Shown: positions 1-6,253 of the stretch, piece after piece
Layout: each line of letters begins with the position of its first letter
Position numbering within the stretch: position 1 is the stretch's first letter
Position numbers and translations under genes: made by a program
The notes under the pieces: generated by a model
Database searches by the model: none
Seen by the model: only the letters and a program-made list of their open reading frames with translations
Told to the model about the DNA's origin: nothing
NCBI GenBank assembly: GCA_015233705.1
Contig: JADFXE010000019.1
Location: 1 to 6,843, forward strand
Direction of reading: 5' to 3'
From: Candidatus Omnitrophota bacterium
Lineage (GTDB): Bacteria; Omnitrophota; Koll11; Zapsychrales; Fredricksoniimonadaceae
DNA: 6,843 bases

Positions 1-545
1 GTCTTCAGGTCAATCCCGAACTTGTTCCTGAGGCTGCCGGTGTAGATCTTGGTGTGCGTCGGAGCATCGATATAAGGATTGATCCTGAGCGCAACCTGGA
101 CTTTTTTTCTGAGCTTGCGCGCGATACGGTTAATGTTCTCAAGTTCAGGCTTTGACTCGACGTTGAACAGCAGTATCCCGGCCTTAATGGCCGCAATGAT
201 CTCGTCATCCGTCTTCCCGACCGAGGCAAAGGCGATCTTGCCCATGTCCGCCTTGACTAGCTGCGCTTTCTTAAGTTCTCCGCCGGAGACAATATCAAAC
301 CCTGCGCCTTCATTGACCAAAGTTTTCAGAACCGCGAGATTGCTGTTGGCCTTCATCGCAAAACAGATGATCGGATCGATCTCGGCAAAGGCAACCCTGA
401 TCTTGCGAAAATGATCAACAAGCGTCTTGTGACTATAAATATAGACCGGTGTGCCGACTTTCTTTGCAATGGCCGAAACCTTGAGGCCTTCGCAATACAG
501 CTCGCCGTTCTTATACTGAAAATCATGGATCGGATGATGGTACAT
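1..545 (-). CDS. lysA: Diaminopimelate decarboxylase, N-terminal part (3' end outside window)
   Basis: LysA is a PLP-dependent fold-III decarboxylase that converts meso-2,6-diaminopimelate to L-lysine and CO2 in the cytoplasm, the last step of lysine synthesis. About 181 codons are visible. The start ATG (545-543) gives MYHHPIHDFQYKNGELYCEG, a usual LysA opening. The segment CFAMKANSNLAVLK (61-74) contains the PLP-binding lysine K65. FDIVSGGEL follows, then RINPYIDAPTHTKIYTG and NKFGID near the edge, matching the family's RxNP, H-x-K-x-TG and KFGI blocks. The substrate-binding C-terminal beta-barrel lies beyond the left edge. The start is 3 nt after the argH stop, so translation is probably coupled to argH. 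The only Shine-Dalgarno-like stretch, GAAGTGATCC, abuts the ATG. Other fold-III decarboxylases (ornithine/arginine, carboxynorspermidine) are less likely because of the KFGI block and the start sequence. Confidence 0.93.
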   Translation of the reverse strand, partial: MYHHPIHDFQYKNGELYCEGLKVSAIAKKVGTPVYIYSHKTLVDHFRKIRVAFAEIDPIICFAMKANSNLAVLKTLVNEGAGFDIVSGGELKKAQLVKADMGKIAFASVGKTDDEIIAAIKAGILLFNVESKPELENINRIARKLRKKVQVALRINPYIDAPTHTKIYTGSLRNKFGIDLK

Positions 546-548
546 GGA

Positions 549-1922
549 TCACTTCAGTTTGTTTTTCCAACGTTTGATCTGCGCCTTGACCATGGCCGGA
601 TTGGTCGAGCCGAGCGACTTCTTGCCCTGCACCGATGTCTCGGCATTCAGAAGATATTTCATGTCATCCTCAAACAGGGACGAATAGGCTTTCAGTTCTT
701 TCTGTGTCAGGTTCTTGATCGGACGCCCGCGGTCCAGGCAATCCTTGACCATGGCGCCGACCGTGTCATGCGCATCACGGGAACTCATGCCTTTCCTGAC
801 AAGATAATCCAGAACATCGACGGTAAAAAACGCCTCGGCCTGGACACGGCTGGCCAACACTTCCCTGTTCACCGTGATCCCGCCGAAAAGCTCGGCCATG
901 AGCGCCAGCATATCCTCGATCGTCTCCACCGAGTCGAAAAGCGCAGGCTTGTCCATCTGCATGTCGCGGTTGTAGGTCAGCGGCAAACCTTTCATGAGCA
1001 TGAGCAGCTCGATCAAACGTCCCGAAAATTTGGCTGATGTCCCGCGGATAAGCTCCAGCACATCAGGATTCTTCTTGTGCGGCATGATCGAAGAGCCCGT
1101 ACAATAAGCATCGTCAATCGAAATAAAACCAAACTCGCTCGTTACCCAAAGAATCAGATCCTCGCAGGCCCGCGAAAGGTGCATCCCTGTGATAGCGATG
1201 TCCGACATGATCTCAATCAGAAAGTCACGGTCCGAGACCGCGTCCATGCTGTTCGCTGACGTTGCCAGAAAACCAAGCTTCTTGGTAACCAGCTCGCGGT
1301 CGGTCAAAAGAGTTGTTCCGGAAAGCGCGCAGGCGCCAAGCGTGTTGAGGCTCGTGCGTTTGGCCGCATCCGCGAAGCGCCCCCTGTCGCGCTCCAGCAT
1401 CTCGACGTAAGCCAGCATCTGGTGCGCCAGAAGAACAACCTGAGCTGACTGAAGGTGCGTATAGGCCGGGACAATAACATCCTGATTCTTCTCGGCGAAA
1501 CGGACGATCGCAGCCTGCAATTTACTGATCAACTCCGAAACATTCTCCAGATGATCCAGGCAATAAAGCCGCACATCGGTCACGACCTGGTCGTTGCGGG
1601 AACGCGCCGTATGCAGGCTGTCCGCCGGCTTGCCGATCATTTTCTTGAGCCTGTTCTGGATATCCGTGTGGATGTCCTCGGAGGCCGGGTCATACTTGTA
1701 CGTCCCCTTCTCGACCTCGGAGAGAATGACCTTCAAGCCGTTGGCAATCGCGCTCGCATCTTTCTTGGGAATAATACCCTGGACACCCAACATCTCGGCG
1801 TGAGCGATCGAGCCAAGACAATCGTAAAGCGCCAGCTTGGAATCATACTGGATGCTGAAGGTGAATTTTCTGGAAAGCTCACCCAACTCACCTTTGAACC
1901 GGGAACCCCATAGCTTTGGCAT
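549..1922 (-). CDS. argH: Argininosuccinate lyase
   Basis: ArgH cleaves argininosuccinate to arginine and fumarate, the last step of arginine synthesis. It is a cytoplasmic homotetramer of the fumarase/aspartase superfamily. The 457-residue length is normal for the family. Visible blocks are HTARSRNDQ (104-112), YTHLQSAQ (154-161, with the expected catalytic His156), and the superfamily signature GSSIMPHKKNP (276-286), whose mobile loop carries the catalytic serine. YNRDMQMDK (317-325) corresponds to the usual YNRDLQEDK block, with Met where Glu is common. The ATG at 1922-1920 is supported by an AGGAG ribosome binding site 5 nt upstream, and PKLWGSRF is the classic ArgH N-terminus. The gene is separated from argG by 83 nt that contain inverted repeats, and is followed 3 nt later by lysA. 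It is not fused to an acetyltransferase domain. Confidence 0.97.
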   Translation of the reverse strand: MPKLWGSRFKGELGELSRKFTFSIQYDSKLALYDCLGSIAHAEMLGVQGIIPKKDASAIANGLKVILSEVEKGTYKYDPASEDIHTDIQNRLKKMIGKPADSLHTARSRNDQVVTDVRLYCLDHLENVSELISKLQAAIVRFAEKNQDVIVPAYTHLQSAQVVLLAHQMLAYVEMLERDRGRFADAAKRTSLNTLGACALSGTTLLTDRELVTKKLGFLATSANSMDAVSDRDFLIEIMSDIAITGMHLSRACEDLILWVTSEFGFISIDDAYCTGSSIMPHKKNPDVLELIRGTSAKFSGRLIELLMLMKGLPLTYNRDMQMDKPALFDSVETIEDMLALMAELFGGITVNREVLASRVQAEAFFTVDVLDYLVRKGMSSRDAHDTVGAMVKDCLDRGRPIKNLTQKELKAYSSLFEDDMKYLLNAETSVQGKKSLGSTNPAMVKAQIKRWKNKLK

Positions 1923-1927
1923 AACAA

Positions 1928-1932
1928 CTCCT
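1928..1932 (-). promoter_or_regulatory. Ribosome binding site of argH
   Basis: AGGAG on the minus strand, 5 nt before the argH ATG. It fixes the argH start. The same bases form the 3' arm of a perfect 6-bp inverted repeat, so the site could be hidden in an mRNA hairpin. Confidence 0.8.
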
Positions 1933-1944
1933 GTTTAGCAGGAG
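1928..1944 (-). promoter_or_regulatory. Inverted repeat covering the argH Shine-Dalgarno
   Basis: On the minus strand the sequence reads CTCCTG, CTAAA, CAGGAG: a perfect 6-bp stem with four G-C pairs and a 5-nt loop. The 3' arm contains the whole AGGAG ribosome binding site of argH. If it forms in the mRNA, ribosome entry on argH would be reduced unless translation arriving from argG or another structure opens it. The pairing is visible in the sequence; the regulatory role is inferred. Confidence 0.5.
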
Positions 1945-2005
1945 GTCAACAGGTTCTCAGGTCCACCGTTTTCGCAGAGTCCGAAGACAGTTGACTTGTT
2001 GACCT
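1943..2005 (-). repeat. 9-bp inverted repeat bracketing the argG-argH spacer
   Basis: Plus-strand AGGTCAACA at 1943-1951 is the exact reverse complement of TGTTGACCT at 1997-2005. After one mismatch, two further pairs extend the stem inward. The outer arm begins immediately after the argG TAA stop. The inner arm shares two bases (1943-1944) with the hairpin that covers the argH ribosome binding site. A minor GTC-TTCG-GAC element lies inside the loop at 1988-1979. No U-run follows on the minus strand, so it does not look like an intrinsic terminator. It could be a processing site, an mRNA-stability element or a decayed repeat. Confidence 0.5.
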
Positions 2006-3181
2006 TTACTGATACTTCTGAAACGGCACGGTCCACAACTTGATGAATCCCTCGGCCAACGACTGGTCGAACTTGTCGCCCTTGCCATAGGTCGCCATCT
2101 TCTCGCTGTAGCGGGAGAACGGCGACTTGCGGCCCACGGGCATGGCCTGACCTTTGTACAACTTGATACGGGCAACGCCCGTCGTATTCTCGTGATACTT
2201 GTTAAAGAACGCATCCATCTGCGCCTTCAACGGCGTCCACCACAGGCCGTTATAGGTCAGCTCCGCATACTTCTGCGAGAGAATTTCCTTGAACCGCAGG
2301 CTGTCGCGGTCAAGAACCAGGCTCTCGATCTCACGAATAGCCAGATGAAGCACCGTTCCCGCCGGATTCTCATAAAGCTCGCGCGACTTGATACCGACCA
2401 GACGGTTCTCGATCATATCGACCCGTCCGACGCCATGCTTGCCGGCGATCTCGTTCAGCTTCAGCACCAGCGCCAACGGCTTCATCTTTTTGCCATCGAC
2501 AGAGACCGGAACGCCCTTCTCAAAACCGACCTCAACGTAGCCCGGCTTGTTCGGCGCCTTCCTGGGATCAACGGTCATGTAAAAAATATCCTCAGGCGGC
2601 TCGACCATGGGATCTTCCAGGATACCGCTCTCCATGGCACGACCGTAGACATTAGTGTCGATCGAATACGGTTTTTTCTTGGACGCCACGACCGGAACGC
2701 CCTTGGACTTGGCGTAGTCGATCTCCTCGTCGCGCGACTTGAACTCCCATACCCTGACCGGGGCCAGCACCTCAAGCCCGGGCGCCTGCAGACGGTAAGT
2801 CACCTCAAAACGAACCTGATCATTACCCTTCCCCGTGCAGCCGTGGACCAGGCCATCAGCCTTTTCCTTCTTGGCGACCTGGACCTGATGGTACGCAATG
2901 AGCGGACGTGACAAGGCGCAGGCCAGATTATATTTCCCCTCGTAGAGCGCGCCGGCCTTAAGAGCTGGCAGCGCGTAATCCTCGATCAGCTCCTGTTTTA
3001 AGTCCAGGCAATAGACCTTGGCCGCGCCAGAGTCGATCGCCTTGGCCTTTACCTTGCTCATATCATCACCCTGGCCGACATCGCCGACGACCGCGATAAT
3101 CTCATAGCCGCGGTCCTTGAGCCACGGGATGATGCATGAAGTATCCAGCCCGCCGGAATACGCCAACACAACTCTCTTCAT
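2006..3181 (-). CDS. argG: Argininosuccinate synthase
   Basis: ArgG joins citrulline and aspartate with ATP hydrolysis to AMP and PPi, giving argininosuccinate. It is a cytoplasmic tetramer of the N-type ATP pyrophosphatase superfamily. The 391-residue length suits the common bacterial class of about 400 residues. Motifs are the PP-loop YSGGLDTS (8-15), GCTGKGNDQVRFE (114-126) for nucleotide and substrate binding, SIDTNVYGRAMESG (173-186), and YENPAG (270-275). The Y-x-L-x-T-[SA]-L-A-R-P segment reads YNLACALSRP (84-93), with Cys where Thr is usual; this may be harmless. The ATG at 3181 is preceded by AAAGGAG 10 nt upstream. The gene is flanked on both sides by repeat-bearing spacers, unlike the closely spaced genes upstream. 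Confidence 0.97.
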   Translation of the reverse strand: MKRVVLAYSGGLDTSCIIPWLKDRGYEIIAVVGDVGQGDDMSKVKAKAIDSGAAKVYCLDLKQELIEDYALPALKAGALYEGKYNLACALSRPLIAYHQVQVAKKEKADGLVHGCTGKGNDQVRFEVTYRLQAPGLEVLAPVRVWEFKSRDEEIDYAKSKGVPVVASKKKPYSIDTNVYGRAMESGILEDPMVEPPEDIFYMTVDPRKAPNKPGYVEVGFEKGVPVSVDGKKMKPLALVLKLNEIAGKHGVGRVDMIENRLVGIKSRELYENPAGTVLHLAIREIESLVLDRDSLRFKEILSQKYAELTYNGLWWTPLKAQMDAFFNKYHENTTGVARIKLYKGQAMPVGRKSPFSRYSEKMATYGKGDKFDQSLAEGFIKLWTVPFQKYQ

Positions 3182-3191
3182 AGCTGCCCTG

Positions 3192-3198
3192 CTCCTTT
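3192..3198 (-). promoter_or_regulatory. Ribosome binding site of argG
   Basis: AAAGGAG on the minus strand, with a 10-nt spacer (CAGGGCAGCT) to the argG ATG. It is a strong Shine-Dalgarno at slightly long spacing. It lies downstream of the heptad-repeat hairpin and outside its arms, so the hairpin should not mask it directly. Confidence 0.75.
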
Positions 3199-3204
3199 AC
3201 CAGT

Positions 3205-3272
3205 TGTCAGCTGTCAGCGGTCAACTGTCAGCTGAAAAATCGCCGCTGACTGCTGACCGCTGCCTGCTGACA
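3205..3272. repeat. Heptad-repeat imperfect palindrome in the argF-argG spacer
   Basis: The plus strand carries four heptads, TGTCAGC TGTCAGC / GGTCAAC TGTCAGC (3205-3232), then a 12-nt loop (3233-3244), then four inverted heptads, GCTGACT GCTGACC / GCTGCCT GCTGACA (3245-3272). The 28-nt arms match at 24 of 28 positions. In the minus-strand mRNA one mismatch becomes a G-U pair, giving 25 of 28. It starts just after the argF stop and fills most of the 93-nt spacer. There is no T-run after the hairpin in the direction of transcription (the five T's are in the loop), so it is not a standard terminator. It looks like an interspersed intergenic repeat or an mRNA-stabilising hairpin between argF and argG. 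Confidence 0.8.
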
Positions 3273-3274
3273 TT

Positions 3275-4201
3275 TTATGAATGTTTAAACGTGTGCAAAA
3301 ATATCATGACCGCCTTTTGCATATGCAGTCGGTTCTCGGCCTCATCGAAAATGACAGCATGCGGCCCGTCGATGACACCCTCGCTCACTTCCTGCCCGCG
3401 ATGCGCCGGAAGACAGTGCATGAAGATATAATCCCTGTCAGCAAAAGCGACAAGTTTCTCGTCAACCTGAAAACCCTCAAAATCCTTAAAACGCTTAGCC
3501 GTCTCCTCCTCCTGGCCCATGCTGACCCAGGTGTCGGTATACACGACATTCGCGCCCTTGACCGCCTCTTGCGGGGAACGTGCGTGAATGATCTGAGCTC
3601 CCGTCTCCCTGGCGGTCCGCAAGGCGGCGTTCACATAATCCATATTCGGCTCGTAACCCTTGGGCGTTGCGATGGCCATGTCCATCCCGACCTTGGCACA
3701 GGCGATCATCAGGGAATTGGTCATGTTATTCCCGTCGCCAATGTAGGCCATCTTGAGGCCTTTCAGCCTGCCAAAACGCTCCTGGGCCGTCAGGATGTCT
3801 GCCAGCGCCTGACAGGGATGCGACAGGTCTGACAAGGCATTGATAACCGGGACCGCTGCGCTATTCGCCAAAGAGACAAGATCAGCATGAGAAAAAACCC
3901 TGGCCACGATACCAGCGACATATCTTGACAATGTCCGCGCCACATCCGCCGTAGGCTCGCGTTTGCCGAGACTAATGTCATCCGGACTGAGATAGATGGC
4001 GTTCCCACCCAGCTGATGGATCCCGGTCTCGAAAGAGACCCTGGTCCGGTTCGACGGCTTCTGGAAAATAAGCGCAAACGACTTGCCGCGCAAATAGTCT
4101 GAATCCTGACGGGGATTGTTCTTCAACTGGCTCCCCAGACTGACAAGGTTCAGGATTTCCTGCGACGAAAAGTCTCTGAGGCTAAGAAAATCTCTTTTCA
4201 T
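3275..4201 (-). CDS. argF: Ornithine carbamoyltransferase
   Basis: ArgF transfers the carbamoyl group of carbamoyl phosphate to ornithine, giving citrulline. It is normally a cytoplasmic homotrimer. The 308-residue length is typical. The carbamoyl-phosphate loop is PSNRTR (49-54), a variant of the usual STRTR. HPCQALAD (128-135) is the second phosphate/substrate block. DTWVSMG (223-229) is the D-x-x-x-SMG loop that marks ornithine rather than aspartate as substrate, and HCLPAHRG (262-269) carries the active-site Cys-Leu-Pro. The SMG loop argues against acetylornithine or succinylornithine transcarbamylases and aspartate transcarbamylase. The ATG lies 1 nt after the argD stop and is preceded by AGGGAG at 5-nt spacing, so it has its own ribosome site and is probably also coupled to argD. 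Confidence 0.97.
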   Translation of the reverse strand: MKRDFLSLRDFSSQEILNLVSLGSQLKNNPRQDSDYLRGKSFALIFQKPSNRTRVSFETGIHQLGGNAIYLSPDDISLGKREPTADVARTLSRYVAGIVARVFSHADLVSLANSAAVPVINALSDLSHPCQALADILTAQERFGRLKGLKMAYIGDGNNMTNSLMIACAKVGMDMAIATPKGYEPNMDYVNAALRTARETGAQIIHARSPQEAVKGANVVYTDTWVSMGQEEETAKRFKDFEGFQVDEKLVAFADRDYIFMHCLPAHRGQEVSEGVIDGPHAVIFDEAENRLHMQKAVMIFLHTFKHS

Positions 4202-4202
4202 G

Positions 4203-5390
4203 TTATCTCCCTGCCGCCTTGTGAAGGGCTTTATTCAGGATGAACATCGCCTTGTCGATCTGCTTCTTGGTCACGTTCAACGCCGGCATGATCCGGATGA
4301 CCTTACCCTGCGTGCAGTTGATGATGAGGCCATTGGCCAGGCAATTCTCAACGATGTCTTTCCCTTCGATCGACAGCTCCATGCCCACCATGAGCCCCAC
4401 GCCTCTCACGTCTTTGACAAAATCGTATTTTGCCTTAAGGGCGCTGACCTTGTCCAAAAGATACTTGCCCATGACCCTGGCGTTCTTGAGCATCTTGTCC
4501 TGCTCGATGGCCTTAAAGACGCCGAGCGCCGCCTTGGTCACTATTGGTCCGCCGCCGAAAGTCGAGCCGTGCATGCCGGGCTTAAAAATATCCGCGATCT
4601 CTTTTCTGGCCACCATCGCGCCGATGGGAAGACCGCCGCCAAGCCCCTTGGCCAGCGTCATGACATCTGGCACGATCCCGTAATTCTGAAAGGCAAACAT
4701 CTCACCGGTCCGGCCAAAACCTGTCTGGACCTCATCAACGATCAAAAGAAGTTTCTTTGCCGTGCACAGCTCCCGCAAAGCCTTGACATACGCCTGAGAC
4801 GCGATATTAATCCCGCCTTCACCCTGGACCAGTTCGATCATGATCCCGACTGTCTTCTCCGTTAGCGCCGCCTCGATCGCACCCAGGTCATTGAACGGCA
4901 CAGTCTTGAAACCTGCCGGCAGCGGAGCGAACCCGGCCTGGTGCTTGGCCTGCCCGGTCGCGGCCAGCGCGCCCATGGTCCGGCCGTGGAAAGAACTCTC
5001 TGTCGTGATGATCTCAAAGCGCTCGCCCTGGCCAAATATCCGCGTGAATTTGATCGCGGCCTCATTGGCCTCGGCGCCGCTGTTGCAAAAGAACACCTTG
5101 CCAGGAAACGCGTGCCGAACGATCTCTTTGGCTAGCCGTCCCTGGTTGGGATGATAGAAATTATTCGATACGTGGATGATCTTGCCGATCTGGTCCCTCA
5201 CCGCAGCCATGACCTTGGGATGGCAATGCCCCACGTTCGACACACCCCACCCCGGAAAAAAATCCAGATAGGGCTTGCCGTCGATATCCTTGACCACACT
5301 TCCCTTGCACTTGACCAGGATCACCCGGACCCGGGTGTCAGTCGTGAAAATACAGTCGGAATAATTCTCGAAAACTTCCTTCTTTGTCAT
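4203..5390 (-). CDS. argD: Acetylornithine aminotransferase
   Basis: ArgD is a class-III PLP aminotransferase that converts N-acetylglutamate semialdehyde to N2-acetylornithine using glutamate. Length is 395 residues, as expected. Motifs in order are GHCHP (54-58), SGAEANEAA (104-112) for the PLP phosphate, SFHGRT (133-138), QGEGG (189-193), DEVQTGFGRTG (219-229) with the PLP-contacting aspartate, the Schiff-base lysine K248 in TLAKGLGGG, and HGSTFGG (274-280). Homologues can also act as succinyl-diaminopimelate aminotransferase (DapC), which would fit the nearby lysA; that dual role is inferred. The ATG is 8 nt after the argB stop with only a weak GAG upstream, suggesting translational coupling. 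Related class-III enzymes (GabT, succinylornithine aminotransferase) are possible by family alone, but the context supports ArgD. Confidence 0.95.
   Translation of the reverse strand: MTKKEVFENYSDCIFTTDTRVRVILVKCKGSVVKDIDGKPYLDFFPGWGVSNVGHCHPKVMAAVRDQIGKIIHVSNNFYHPNQGRLAKEIVRHAFPGKVFFCNSGAEANEAAIKFTRIFGQGERFEIITTESSFHGRTMGALAATGQAKHQAGFAPLPAGFKTVPFNDLGAIEAALTEKTVGIMIELVQGEGGINIASQAYVKALRELCTAKKLLLIVDEVQTGFGRTGEMFAFQNYGIVPDVMTLAKGLGGGLPIGAMVARKEIADIFKPGMHGSTFGGGPIVTKAALGVFKAIEQDKMLKNARVMGKYLLDKVSALKAKYDFVKDVRGVGLMVGMELSIEGKDIVENCLANGLIINCTQGKVIRIMPALNVTKKQIDKAMFILNKALHKAAGR
4207..4212 (-). promoter_or_regulatory. Ribosome binding site of argF inside the argD 3' end
   Basis: AGGGAG on the minus strand, 5 nt (ATAAC) before the argF ATG. 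It overlaps the last argD codons and supports the ATG at 4201 as the start. Confidence 0.7.
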
Positions 5391-5398
5391 GGGAATTC

Positions 5399-6253
5399 TC
5401 AGTGGATGAACTGCGTTCCGATACCCGTATCCGTGAAGATCTCCAAAAGGAGCGCATGATCCAGGCGGGCATCAATGATGTGCGCCTTGGGAACATCTCC
5501 CCTCAAGGCATCCATACAGGCATCAACCTTGGGGATCATGCCGCCGATAATGATCTTTTGCTGCTTCAACGACTCCACCTCAGCCATGGTCAGCGTCGAG
5601 AATAAGGTCGAAGGGTCTTTGGGGTTACGCATCACGCCGGGAACATCGGTCAGGAGCACGAACTTCTCGGCCCGCATGGATGAGGCAATGGCGCTTGCCA
5701 CCTCATCGGCATTCACATTATGTGGCTGCTGTTCCTCGACGCTCTCACCCAATGGCGCTATCACGGTGATCCGGCCCATGCGGACGCGGCGGGCCAGACG
5801 CTTGAACTCGATATTGGTGATCGTGCCCACAAATCCCAAGTCACGGTCAGATTTCTTCTTCTCGACATGGATGATATGCTCATCACCGTCGAGGTCCGTC
5901 ACATCGCCGCCCAGGGCCCTTAGCTCCTTGGCGATCTGATTATTGATCTCATCCAGCTCTTTTATGACAACCTGCAGCGTCTTCTCATCCGTGATGCGGA
6001 TCCCGTTATGGAACCTGGGCTCAATACCCATCTCCTTAAGGCGGCTGGAAATATTGGGCCCGCCGCCATGAACCAGGATGACCCGGATGCCGACAAAGCT
6101 CAGAAAAACGATGTCCTCGAAGATCCCGCGACGAATCTTATCGTCATGCAGGATGCTCCCGCCGTACTTGATGACAAACACCTTCCGGCGGAATTTGTCG
6201 ATGTAGGGGATCGCCTCGACGAGAACGTCGGCTTTTTTAATTATATCTTCCAT
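5399..6253 (-). CDS. argB: Acetylglutamate kinase, probably arginine-inhibited type
   Basis: ArgB phosphorylates N-acetylglutamate at the gamma carboxyl, the second step of the pathway and the usual control point when ArgJ recycles acetyl groups. It is an amino-acid-kinase-fold enzyme of 284 residues from the chosen start. Motifs are VIKYGG (27-32, catalytic Lys29), VHGGGP (61-66), NGIRITD (83-89), HNVNADEVA (178-186), TDVPGV (202-207) and GGMIPKVDAC (237-246, Lys242). About 24 residues precede the first strand (MEDIIKKADVLVEAIPYIDKF). This extension and the EIFTDTGIGT end are typical of hexameric, arginine-inhibited kinases. The start at 6253 was preferred over an in-frame ATG at 6328, which would add 25 unusual basic residues and overlap argJ by 92 nt. 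No good Shine-Dalgarno precedes 6253, so coupling to argJ is likely. Confidence 0.96.
   Translation of the reverse strand: MEDIIKKADVLVEAIPYIDKFRRKVFVIKYGGSILHDDKIRRGIFEDIVFLSFVGIRVILVHGGGPNISSRLKEMGIEPRFHNGIRITDEKTLQVVIKELDEINNQIAKELRALGGDVTDLDGDEHIIHVEKKKSDRDLGFVGTITNIEFKRLARRVRMGRITVIAPLGESVEEQQPHNVNADEVASAIASSMRAEKFVLLTDVPGVMRNPKDPSTLFSTLTMAEVESLKQQKIIIGGMIPKVDACMDALRGDVPKAHIIDARLDHALLLEIFTDTGIGTQFIH

Noticed and set aside
411..1037. Open plus-strand frame of 208 codons opposite argH and the start of lysA
   Set aside because: It lies antisense to argH, which carries all family motifs, and its translation shows no recognisable domain. It is a by-product of codon bias on the opposite strand.
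1920..1949. Possible promoter before argH (TTGACC, 17 nt, TGTTAT)
   Set aside because: The -10-like element overlaps the argH ATG, so transcripts would begin inside the gene; the TTGACC belongs to the inverted repeat.
2192..2911. Open plus-strand frame of 239 codons opposite argG
   Set aside because: It is entirely antisense to a fully conserved argG and has no recognisable protein features.
3195..3225. Possible promoter before argG (TTGACC, 17 nt, GGTAAA)
   Set aside because: The -10-like hexamer matches the consensus at only 3 of 6 positions, and the TTGACC is part of the repeat. Not supportable.
3205..3272. Heptad palindrome as a rho-independent terminator
   Set aside because: No run of T follows the hairpin on the minus strand; the five T's sit in the loop, and argG continues the operon with its own ribosome site.
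3205..3272. Heptad repeats as a small CRISPR array
   Set aside because: The units are 7 nt, contiguous, and inverted about a loop, with no spacers of 25-40 nt.
4116..4865. Open plus-strand frame of 249 codons opposite argD and argF
   Set aside because: It spans the argD/argF junction in antisense, with no domain or ribosome site seen; a shadow of the real genes.
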